Origin: JANNVZ01 sp046155615
GTDB taxonomy: Bacteria; Bacteroidota; Bacteroidia; Flavobacteriales_D; Sanyastnellaceae
Direction: 5' to 3'
DNA length: 57,800 nucleotides
Assembly (NCBI GenBank): GCA_046155615.1
Contig: JBJXFP010000160.1
Span: 1-57,800, forward strand
Part shown: positions 25,218 through 33,143 of the stretch, one piece after another
Numbering within the stretch: position 1 is the first letter of the stretch
Layout of the letters: each line of letters starts with the position of its first letter
Made by a program: the position numbers and the translations under genes
The notes under the pieces: model-generated
Told to the model about the DNA's origin: nothing
Database searches by the model: none
What the model saw: the letters and a program-made list of their open reading frames with translations, nothing else

Positions 25218-27179
25218 ATGTTTGATTCAGAATTTCCCACGGTGTCTGTAGTAATGCCGGTGTACAATGCTGAGCGTTTTCTGCGCGTGGCTGTGGAGAG
25301 TGTGCTGCAACAAACATTTACCGATTTTGAATTCATCATCATCAATGATGGCTCCACTGATAAGTCGGATACAATTGTTCAGTCATTCAACGATGCGAGG
25401 ATTCGAAGTATTGTAAATCAGCAGAACATGGGTGTGACGATTGCGCTGAACAAAGCCATTGAACTATGCAAGGGCCGATACATTGCCAGGATGGATGCTG
25501 ACGATGTATCAATGCCTGAAAGATTGCAAAGACAAGTTGAGTACTTGCATGCACACCCTGAGATCAGTTTGGTAGCCAGTGTGGCTGAAATGATCGATTT
25601 GGATGGTGAACACCTCGGCTGGTGGAATACTGATAGAGAAAACATAAGTGAAGCCGAAATACGCAGCACCATAGCCAGAACCAATTGCATTGCGCATCCA
25701 ACTATCATGATTCGTGCGGAGGTGATGAAGGCACATGGCTACAGACAGGAAAAGAATGCAGCCGAAGATTACGACTTGTGGCTTCGCCTTATATCGCATG
25801 GTCACCGCATAGCCAAACTGAATGAGCCGCTGCTTCGCTACCGCATACATCAGCAAAGTGTTACCGCCAATGCCAAACTTGCCGTAAGCAACAACCTTCG
25901 TGTGTTCAGGCAGAAATCTGTTTTTCTCATGTATGCAATGAGAAGTTTTCGGGTCAACTCATTTTTCTTTCGTGTTCTATACTCTGCTGCTCGCAGCTAT
26001 GGAGCATATATGAAAGAGAAAATTCCTGGTTGGCTGAGTTCGTTGAAAAGAGTTCTTACCATTTCTCCGTTTCATGTGTTTGATCAGTTGAAAACATTGC
26101 AGCGCACTTTAGCTATTTGTGAACCTCGCTATGTATTCTTTTTTCCATACACACACATGGGTGGTGCAGAGCGCGTTCATGCAGACATTGTTCAAGCCTT
26201 TGCTAAAGAAAAGTGTTTAGTTGTATTCACAGGATTTTCGAATGACGAGAGTTTTCTCTTTCACTTTAGGCACAGCAACACAGAAGTGCTTCTTGTACCG
26301 GAGTGCCTGCATCATCCTTTTACAAAGAAGAAAGCACGAATTGCTTTTCAGCATTTCGTAAAATCGAAGAGTGAACTGCGCACATTGGGAAGCAACAGTG
26401 GCTATTATTATGAGTTGCTGCCTGATATGCCGGCCGATGCTATCTGTGTTGATGTGATTCATGCCTTCAAGTTTCAACCAGGGGCCAATCTTGCTCACTT
26501 GAAATATTTGCCGCTTGCCATGCGGCTCAACAAGCGTGTGTTTGTTTCACAAAATGCACAATCTGAATTTGTCTCATTTCTCAAGCATCACCTACATGGC
26601 CCTGAGGTGAGTGGAAGACTGGCACATATTACCAATGCCACAGATGCGCCAACTTTTTTGGAAGTAAAGTCCGATCGCATGGCCATCATCTTTGTTGGGC
26701 GAGACAGCAGCGAAAAGAGATTTCATCTTTTTGAGAGAATTGCCTTACAGTTGAAACCACGATACACAGACATTACCTTCGAAACAGCAGGCGTTGCCAA
26801 ACAAACTGACAGCCTTATAGCACACCATGGTAAACTGGATGATGAAGCGCTGAACAAATTGTATCAACGTGCCTGCATGCTTGTACTCTGCTCATCGCGC
26901 GAGGGCTTCCCGATGGTGGTGATGGAAGCCATGGTAAATGGCGTTGTTCCGTTGTGCACTGCTGTGGGGGATATTCCAAATCACATCAACCATACGAATG
27001 GTGTGCTGATATATGTAACTGATGAAACGGAGATAGTGAATGAGTTTTGTAAGGCTATTGTAAACCTTTATGCAAACAAGCAGCTTTGCCAACAACTATC
27101 AGTGAACGCATGTGAGTATGCACAACAACACTTTTCGCGAAGTGTATTTGAAGAAGCTTACCGCAAGTTGCTTGAATGA
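25218..27179 (+). CDS. Two-domain glycosyltransferase, GT2-GT4 fusion
   Basis: A 653-residue protein; the ATG at 25218 starts just before the first GT2 strand, whereas a longer extension would overlap the proline dehydrogenase promoter region. Domain 1 (about 5-230) is GT-A family 2: VSVVMPVYN, INDGSTD, ARMDADDVSMPERL (DxD-like) and EDYDLWLRL. Domain 2 (about 300-650) is GT-B family 4-like: FFPYTHMGGAERVH, IIFVGRDSSEKR, and SSREGFPMVVMEAMVNG with the E-x7-E motif. One chain probably adds two successive sugars to a surface glycan. Its last 22 bases overlap the end of the convergent glycosyltransferase gene. Confidence 0.88.
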   Translation: MFDSEFPTVSVVMPVYNAERFLRVAVESVLQQTFTDFEFIIINDGSTDKSDTIVQSFNDARIRSIVNQQNMGVTIALNKAIELCKGRYIARMDADDVSMPERLQRQVEYLHAHPEISLVASVAEMIDLDGEHLGWWNTDRENISEAEIRSTIARTNCIAHPTIMIRAEVMKAHGYRQEKNAAEDYDLWLRLISHGHRIAKLNEPLLRYRIHQQSVTANAKLAVSNNLRVFRQKSVFLMYAMRSFRVNSFFFRVLYSAARSYGAYMKEKIPGWLSSLKRVLTISPFHVFDQLKTLQRTLAICEPRYVFFFPYTHMGGAERVHADIVQAFAKEKCLVVFTGFSNDESFLFHFRHSNTEVLLVPECLHHPFTKKKARIAFQHFVKSKSELRTLGSNSGYYYELLPDMPADAICVDVIHAFKFQPGANLAHLKYLPLAMRLNKRVFVSQNAQSEFVSFLKHHLHGPEVSGRLAHITNATDAPTFLEVKSDRMAIIFVGRDSSEKRFHLFERIALQLKPRYTDITFETAGVAKQTDSLIAHHGKLDDEALNKLYQRACMLVLCSSREGFPMVVMEAMVNGVVPLCTAVGDIPNHINHTNGVLIYVTDETEIVNEFCKAIVNLYANKQLCQQLSVNACEYAQQHFSRSVFEEAYRKLLE

Positions 27180-28327
27180 ATTTCCTGATTTGTTGCTTCA
27201 AGAAATTGGGTTGCCCATCTCTCCCATGTGAGGTTTGCATCATATAGTTGACGTGCTTTTTTGATCGCTTCTTCCCAATGTGATTTATCGTTCCAGAGTT
27301 TTTCTATTTCATATGCGTAGTCTGCGCCACTTGCATGTGGCGACATCAGTATGCCGGTTTGGCCATTACACATGGCTGATGACACGCCTCCGGTATCAGG
27401 CCCCAAAGCGGGCAAACCGTATGCAGCGGCTTCTGCGAATACCAATCCGTATGCTTCGAAACGGGTGGGCAGAATGAAGAAATGTGAATCAATGAAAAGC
27501 TGATGTAACTGTTCTCCTTGCTGTTGATTATTGCGATCAAGAAAACCGTGTGTTATCAGACCAGCGGCATGTATGCCTGCGGGAATAGAACATCCAACTA
27601 TATGCAATTCGGCAGCTATGCCTTTCGACTTCAACACGCGAAGGCATTCAACTGCCATTTCACCACCTTTGTTTTTCCAATCGCGTCCTACAAAAAGCAA
27701 TCGGCAAATACCCGTCTCTTTTGTTCTGTGCATCAACACTTCTATCGAAGGCAATGAGGCAACGTTGGCACCAAAGGGCACCATCACATTCTTTCTCTCT
27801 TCAAGTTGATAGTAGCTCAACGCAGCTTGCTGTGCCCACGTGCTTGCGAAAAAATTGAGCGCAGTTTTTTGCATTGCCCGTGCATCTGTTGATACACTTT
27901 GCCGTTGCGACCAGCTCAGCAGATTGCTCAACACCTGGTGATAACCTATGGCACCTGCAACAGTGCGATCTACTACGAGCACCACAGGTTTGTTAGTATT
28001 CAGATAGGCCACATATTCCGATCCTCCCACTGCCATCACAATGTCGAATTGTAAATTTTGCAATCGCTTGCTGAACAGTCTGGCATAGGCTTTTGCATAA
28101 AATGCAGCATGGCGGTAATCGAATCTTTTTCTCAGCAGAAGCAAACTCAATTTGTTGATGAGTGAACAAAGGAGCCAGGCCGCTATGGGTTTAGCAGGCC
28201 CCACGCGAATCAACACACAACCCTTCGCCTCAAGGGAAGCGGCCATATTATATAGTGTGCCTGACCATGCGTTTTTATCGCGCGGGTCTTCACCACTCAG
28301 GTAGGCTATGGTCCATGTACTCTTCAT
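27158..28327 (-). CDS. Family 4 glycosyltransferase
   Basis: A 389-residue GT-B protein. The ATG at 28327 (MKSTWTIAYLSGEDPRD) was chosen over a 17-residue extension. The N-terminal NAWSGTLYNMA segment probably binds the acceptor side. RLLFVGRDWKNKGGEMAVE near residue 225, HGFLDR, and TRFEAYGLVFAEAAAYGLP with the E-x7-E motif are the donor-binding hallmarks of family 4. It is cytoplasmic or peripheral at the inner membrane and probably adds a nucleotide-sugar residue to a lipid-linked glycan. It is transcribed against its neighbours, apart from the surrounding rightward glycan genes. Confidence 0.85.
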   Translation of the reverse strand: MKSTWTIAYLSGEDPRDKNAWSGTLYNMAASLEAKGCVLIRVGPAKPIAAWLLCSLINKLSLLLLRKRFDYRHAAFYAKAYARLFSKRLQNLQFDIVMAVGGSEYVAYLNTNKPVVLVVDRTVAGAIGYHQVLSNLLSWSQRQSVSTDARAMQKTALNFFASTWAQQAALSYYQLEERKNVMVPFGANVASLPSIEVLMHRTKETGICRLLFVGRDWKNKGGEMAVECLRVLKSKGIAAELHIVGCSIPAGIHAAGLITHGFLDRNNQQQGEQLHQLFIDSHFFILPTRFEAYGLVFAEAAAYGLPALGPDTGGVSSAMCNGQTGILMSPHASGADYAYEIEKLWNDKSHWEEAIKKARQLYDANLTWERWATQFLEATNQEIHSSNLR

Positions 28328-28441
28328 TTTTTCAACAACATACAAGGTGCAGAAATAAGCAATACAATCAATATTCAACTTGTTGCATCATCAATATTCG
28401 CAGTCTCAGGTTGTTCAAAAAAATTAGACTCGCTTTACAAC

Positions 28442-29545
28442 ATGCGCATCCTTCTTCTTTCCGACATCAACTCCCCGCACACGCAGAAGTGGGCTGTGGG
28501 TCTTGCTGATGCTGGCATACAGGTGGGTGTTTTTTCTTTTCATAAGCAAACCGAAGAGTGGAATAGGCACTACAACAACATTGATGTGTACAATGAAAAG
28601 GTAGTGGGCGAGGGCACCGCACAGCAGGGCCTGCTTGCCAAATTCAGCTACCTGAAATCACGTGGTTATCTCATGCGGGTGATTCGCAACTTCAAACCTG
28701 ATGTGGTGCATGCGCATTATGCAAGCAGCTATGGATTGCTTGGCGCGTTGTCAGGTTTCAGGCCTTACTTCATCTCAGCTTGGGGCAGTGATCTGATGCG
28801 CTTTCCAAACGGAATGTTGCAACGGGCCATGCTGAAATTCAACCTGGGAAGAGCTACATGGCTTTTTGCAACAAGCCGGACATTGCACGATGCATTATTA
28901 CAATTGGGTTTTCCATCCACCATCATTCCATTTGGTGTGGACACAGATATGTTTTCCCCACAACGTAGCATTGCACTCTATGGTGCGGATGAAATTGTGA
29001 TTGGCACCGTGAAGTCACTTCAGCCTTTGTATCGTATTGATTGGATTGTAAAGGCTTTTGCACACATTCAAAAGCAGAGACCAGCCCTGCCATTACGCCT
29101 AATGATAGTAGGTGGAGGAAGTCTGGAAACAGAGTTGAAACAAATTGCCAGACTACTGTGCAAGAACAATACGTACCACTTCACCGGACGAGTTGACTCC
29201 GCGAGTATTCCTGCCATGCACCAGCAATTAGATATTTTCGTTCACACATCATTGAGGGAGAGTTTTGGTGTGAGCACTTTGGAAGCATCCGCCTGTGGCA
29301 AAGCAGTGGTTGCATGCCAAAGCGGAGGCGCGGAAGAGGTAGCGGTGCATTTTGAAACTGCATTGCTATTTGCCGAAGATGATTTTGATGGTCTGACGAC
29401 TCACTTACTGAAACTTGTGGATGATGAGGCCCTCAGAAAAAAATTAGGTGAAGCCGGAAGACAATTTGTGTGTGAAAATTTTGACTGGAATAGAAGTGTG
29501 CAACAAATGATTGCAGCTTATCAAACAGCGTTGAATAGAAAATAA
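28442..29545 (+). CDS. Family 4 glycosyltransferase
   Basis: A 367-residue GT-B enzyme. The start ILLLSDINSPHTQKWA, VVHAHYASSYGLLG and AWGSDLMRFP in the N-terminal half and LRESFGVSTLEASACGKAV (E-x7-E) with SGGAEEV in the C-terminal half mark a family 4 retaining transferase. It begins a tight rightward run with the FemAB-like gene (1-base gap) and the membrane GT2 gene, so these three probably act in one surface-glycan pathway. A TAGACTCG octamer, weakly like the -7 element, lies about 20 bases before the ATG. The sugar is unknown. Confidence 0.88.
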   Translation: MRILLLSDINSPHTQKWAVGLADAGIQVGVFSFHKQTEEWNRHYNNIDVYNEKVVGEGTAQQGLLAKFSYLKSRGYLMRVIRNFKPDVVHAHYASSYGLLGALSGFRPYFISAWGSDLMRFPNGMLQRAMLKFNLGRATWLFATSRTLHDALLQLGFPSTIIPFGVDTDMFSPQRSIALYGADEIVIGTVKSLQPLYRIDWIVKAFAHIQKQRPALPLRLMIVGGGSLETELKQIARLLCKNNTYHFTGRVDSASIPAMHQQLDIFVHTSLRESFGVSTLEASACGKAVVACQSGGAEEVAVHFETALLFAEDDFDGLTTHLLKLVDDEALRKKLGEAGRQFVCENFDWNRSVQQMIAAYQTALNRK

Positions 29546-29546
29546 A

Positions 29547-30509
29547 GTGGAAATAAAGCAGGTAGAAAATATCAACGACAAAAAGTACCTCGACTTTGTA
29601 GAGAGCAATGGTGGTGTGTTTAACAGTGCTGCGTGGCTGAATATGTATGGAAAGCAATTGCAGGTGATGAGTATAGAACACGATAACAGGATAGTGGGCG
29701 CTTTCAATCAGTGGCTTACTAAAAAGCCGGGCAATACTTTCTACCGTACTCCGCCCATGATGCCGAACAATGGTTTGACAATGCAGATGAAAGCATCTAA
29801 CGCATCCAATATGTTGAGCGAAAGCAAAGTGATGATGGAACTGATGGCAGACTACTACCTGAAAAAATCCAAAGGATTGGTAAGCATAGTATTTCCGCCT
29901 GAGATAAAGGACATGCAGCCTTTTGCATGGCGCCAATTCAAAGTAGTGTCGGGTTATACATATAGAATGCCGTTACATTTTGCGCAGGAGGTGATGGAAG
30001 CGCGAATGAGTACCACACACCGCAATGCAATGAAGAGCGCAGTAAAGGATGGTTTACGCAGTGAGCTGACACACGAATATTCCATAGTGGAATCATTGGT
30101 GAACAAAACATTTGAGCGCAAGGAGAAAAGAAGCAATGTAGTTCTTGTAAAAAAAATATTGTACCAATTTGCCAATGACGCCAATAGTTTTTCCTACATT
30201 ACATGGCAAGGTGAAAAACCTGTTTCGGGCACATTTTGCCTGGTGGATAAGGACATTGTCTATTACATAATGGGTGGCTATGACCAGCAGCTAAAACACA
30301 ATGGTGCCGGCATTCTCAGTCTATTCAACAGCATCTTACATGCAAAGCAATTGGGCAAAAGTTTTTTTGACTTTGAAGGCAGCATGCTGCCTGAGGTGGA
30401 GAAATATTTTCGTGGATTCGGTGCTGAACTGACACCATACTTCACAGTGAATAAAGCAAACCTTGCATTGGAGATGCTGATGAAACTGAAACAACGCAGC
30501 AAATTCTGA
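29547..30509 (+). CDS. FemAB/GNAT-like acyltransferase of the glycan cluster
   Basis: A 320-residue protein starting at GTG, one base after the previous stop. The N-terminal half (FVESNGGVFNSAAWLNMYG, IVGAFNQWL, TPPMMPNNG) and the C-terminal half (VSGTFCLVDKDIVYYIMGGYD, GAGILSLFNSILHAKQLG, FFDFEGSMLPEVEKYFRGFGA) match the two-lobed GNAT arrangement of FemAB/BioF2-like acetyltransferases. In polysaccharide clusters such proteins transfer acyl or amino-acyl groups to sugars. The donor is not evident from the sequence. Tight spacing implies coupling with the flanking glycosyltransferases. Confidence 0.75.
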   Translation: MEIKQVENINDKKYLDFVESNGGVFNSAAWLNMYGKQLQVMSIEHDNRIVGAFNQWLTKKPGNTFYRTPPMMPNNGLTMQMKASNASNMLSESKVMMELMADYYLKKSKGLVSIVFPPEIKDMQPFAWRQFKVVSGYTYRMPLHFAQEVMEARMSTTHRNAMKSAVKDGLRSELTHEYSIVESLVNKTFERKEKRSNVVLVKKILYQFANDANSFSYITWQGEKPVSGTFCLVDKDIVYYIMGGYDQQLKHNGAGILSLFNSILHAKQLGKSFFDFEGSMLPEVEKYFRGFGAELTPYFTVNKANLALEMLMKLKQRSKF

Positions 30510-30533
30510 CAGTGCAAAGCCCGGCAGCAACAC

Positions 30534-31538
30534 ATGCGCGTATCCATCACTATACCATGCAGAAATGAAGTGCAGCACATCGAGGCTTGTGTACGCAGTA
30601 TGATGATACAGACATACCCAGGCCAACTGATAACGGTGTATGTAGTGGACGGCATGAGTGATGACGGCACACGCCAGGTGATTCGAAAACTTACTGCTGA
30701 ATTTTCCAATGTAAAGCTGTTGGACAACACAAAATGTGTGACACCTGTTGCGCTTAATCTGGGGCTGAAAGCAGATAGCGCAGAGGTGAAAATAATATTT
30801 GGTGCACACGCTGTGATGAGCAAGAATTATGTGGAGGAATGTGTGCGTTGTCTCAATGAGAATCCGGAGGCGGGTTGTGTGGGCGGCCTCATCTTCAATA
30901 CATATGAAAATAAGACTTCAGAAGCTATCGGCCTTGCCATGTCATCACCATTTGGTGTGGGTGGCGCGCACTTCAGAACCGGTGCCGCTGAAGGCTGGGT
31001 GGATACTGTTGCATTTGGTGCTTATCGCCAAGAGGTATTTAGCAGCATCGGTTATTTTGATGAAGAATTGGTGCGCAATCAGGATGATGAATTCAACTAC
31101 CGCTTGCTGCGGTATTCAGGCTACAAGATTTTTCTTTCAAAACACATCACCAGCGAGTATGTGGTGCGTGCATCTTACAAAAAATTGGAAATGCAGTATT
31201 ATCAATACGGCTACTGGAAAGTGTATGTAAACAAGAAACACAAAGTGGTGACTACACTGCGGCAAATGGTTCCATTTGCTTTCGTTTCGTTTCTGCTGCT
31301 TGCTTCACTTGCTTCCATATTCAGCAGGTGGGGGCGATATGCGCTGGTGGCTGGTTGGTTGCTCTATCTGTTGAGCGCAACAGTGTTTGCCATTCGCAAG
31401 AGTGTGGCCCTTGCACCGCGCATTATTTGGAGTTTTTTTCTATTGCACTTCAGCTATGGGTTCGGATACCTGCTGGGCATCGTTCACTTTCTTGCAATGG
31501 GCAGAAAGGTGGCGAGAGATGAGAAACTCTCGAGGTGA
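30534..31538 (+). CDS. Membrane-anchored family 2 glycosyltransferase (ExoA-like)
   Basis: A 334-residue protein. Residues 1 to about 235 form a GT-A domain: VSITIPCRNEVQHIE, VVDGMSDDGT, IIFGAHAVMS in the DxD position, and NQDDEFNYRLLRYSGYK, a ExD-type acceptor motif. Three hydrophobic helices at about 248-325 anchor it in the inner membrane. This layout resembles ExoA-type transferases of exopolysaccharide synthesis. It ends the rightward glycan run and stops 10 bases before the rhomboid gene on the other strand. The donor sugar is unknown. Confidence 0.85.
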   Translation: MRVSITIPCRNEVQHIEACVRSMMIQTYPGQLITVYVVDGMSDDGTRQVIRKLTAEFSNVKLLDNTKCVTPVALNLGLKADSAEVKIIFGAHAVMSKNYVEECVRCLNENPEAGCVGGLIFNTYENKTSEAIGLAMSSPFGVGGAHFRTGAAEGWVDTVAFGAYRQEVFSSIGYFDEELVRNQDDEFNYRLLRYSGYKIFLSKHITSEYVVRASYKKLEMQYYQYGYWKVYVNKKHKVVTTLRQMVPFAFVSFLLLASLASIFSRWGRYALVAGWLLYLLSATVFAIRKSVALAPRIIWSFFLLHFSYGFGYLLGIVHFLAMGRKVARDEKLSR

Positions 31539-31548
31539 AAATTTGTCA

Positions 31549-32424
31549 CTACTTCTGACTACTCTTAAAAAGAAATTCCTTCTCCTCCTTGCTCAGGCTG
31601 TCATACCCAGCACGACTTATCTTGTCTAAAATTGTATCTACCTTTTGCTGATAAGCCTTTTTCTCTATGTTGAATTGTTCATCAGTTTTTGGTCTTGCAT
31701 GGTTCACATGCACCTTCATCTTTCTTTTTCTGCTGAAAATATTTTTCATTCGGTCAAAGAAATTTTCCATCCAGCGCAACATATTTTTTCCCTTTTGCAA
31801 CTGCCATGCGTAGATGAAACCGAACGCGGCACCACCCAAGTGCGCAAGGCTGCCACCACTATTCACGCCCTTGCGGATACTTACCAGATCCAATGCAAGA
31901 AGCACCAATGCAAGCCAGCGCAGCTCTATGCGGAACACTCCGAAAAGTGCTACCTGCATACGTGGTGCATAAGTGGAAGCAGCAAATGTGATGGCCATAA
32001 CAGCTGCTGATGCTCCGAGTATATAAGCATGCCCGTCATGCACAAACCGCGGAATGAAGTTGTAGCTGAACGCAAACAATGCAAAACCTGCCAGGCCACC
32101 AAGCAGATACAGAGGCAAGATGCCGCGCTGTCCTAACATGCTGCGAAGCAATCCGCCCATAAAGTACAGAGCCACCATGTTGAAGAATATGTGGCCCACA
32201 TTCTCGTGCGTAAAAAGGTGTGTGATGATACTCCACGGCCTGTGCAGCAGCACCTGCATGTCGGAGGTGGAGAGCAGCCATAGTGCACGGCCTTCAGCTT
32301 CATTCATGCCAGCTATCAGCATGTAAATGTTCACTCCAAGGAACACAGCCACATTCACTGCGATGAGTTGGATGACTACATCACGCTGCGAAAATCTTTT
32401 TTGTAAATCGTTCAAAAAATTCAT
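31549..32424 (-). CDS. Rhomboid family intramembrane serine protease with cytoplasmic tail
   Basis: A 291-residue protein. The ATG at 32424 starts 11 bases after the upstream rhomboid stop; a 54-residue extension would only read through that gene. Six hydrophobic helices lie between residues 15 and 205. Catalytic Ser139 is in ILGASAAVMA and His195 in LAHLGGAAFG, with HIFFNM (oxyanion-loop region) near residue 78. The tail of about 80 residues is basic and ends in ILDKISRAGYDSLSKEEKEFL, a small domain often found at the C-terminus of Bacteroidota rhomboids. It cleaves membrane proteins within the bilayer; its substrates are unknown. Confidence 0.9.
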   Translation of the reverse strand: MNFLNDLQKRFSQRDVVIQLIAVNVAVFLGVNIYMLIAGMNEAEGRALWLLSTSDMQVLLHRPWSIITHLFTHENVGHIFFNMVALYFMGGLLRSMLGQRGILPLYLLGGLAGFALFAFSYNFIPRFVHDGHAYILGASAAVMAITFAASTYAPRMQVALFGVFRIELRWLALVLLALDLVSIRKGVNSGGSLAHLGGAAFGFIYAWQLQKGKNMLRWMENFFDRMKNIFSRKRKMKVHVNHARPKTDEQFNIEKKAYQQKVDTILDKISRAGYDSLSKEEKEFLFKSSQK

Positions 32425-32435
32425 ACCTCGACTTT

Positions 32436-33140
32436 TCAATTCAATGTGCCTTGCTTCTGCCACACTTTCAGAATAATGTATCCGAACAGCATACCACCAA
32501 GATGCGCGTAGTGTGCCACATTGTCGTTGGGGGCATTGCGCAGCGCAAGTATTAGTTCGATGCCACCGTATATCAACACGAACCACTTCGCCTTAAGCGG
32601 TATAGGAGGGAAGAGTAGTTGCAACTGCACATTGCTGAACAGCATACCAAAAGCGAGCAAGATGCCGAACACCGCGCCTGATGCACCTACCATACGCGTG
32701 AAGTAGCCCTCCAGTATGGTGGCTTCGCTTTTTGTTACCCTGCTCTCCGACTCAAAAAACTGTGCGGCATTTTCGAGAAGGTATTCAAATCTTGAAGCTG
32801 ACACATTGTTGATGGCATTCTGAATTTCGATGTGATTGATGCCCTGATGCAGTATGAATGCACCTACACCACAACTGAGGTAATAGAATAAAAAACGCTT
32901 GCCACCAAAACGCTGCTCTAAGGCCGGGCCGAAAATGTATAGTGCATACATATTGAAAAATATGTGAGCAAGGCCCGCGTGCATGAACATGTGGGTGAGT
33001 ACCTGCCAAGGTTGGAATTGTGGCGAGAGAAAATAATAACCGCTGAGTATCGGATTTATCTGTGGCGCTACCTGGCAGGCAAGAAATACAAGCACTGTGA
33101 TGATGAGCAAATTTTTTACAACTGGTGTCAGGTTGTGCAT
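32436..33140 (-). CDS. Rhomboid family intramembrane serine protease
   Basis: A 234-residue protein with about six membrane helices. Ser154 in RMVGASGAVFGI and His213 in HYAHLGGMLFGY form the catalytic dyad, and HIFFNMYAL near residue 59 is the conserved Asn-containing motif. A loop of about 45 residues (102-147) rich in Asn, Glu and Ser precedes the catalytic helix. It starts 3 bases after the mutL stop and is followed 11 bases later by a second rhomboid, so the three form one operon. The two rhomboids are clearly different in sequence, not a recent duplication. Confidence 0.92.
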   Translation of the reverse strand: MHNLTPVVKNLLIITVLVFLACQVAPQINPILSGYYFLSPQFQPWQVLTHMFMHAGLAHIFFNMYALYIFGPALEQRFGGKRFLFYYLSCGVGAFILHQGINHIEIQNAINNVSASRFEYLLENAAQFFESESRVTKSEATILEGYFTRMVGASGAVFGILLAFGMLFSNVQLQLLFPPIPLKAKWFVLIYGGIELILALRNAPNDNVAHYAHLGGMLFGYIILKVWQKQGTLN

Positions 33141-33143
33141 GCT

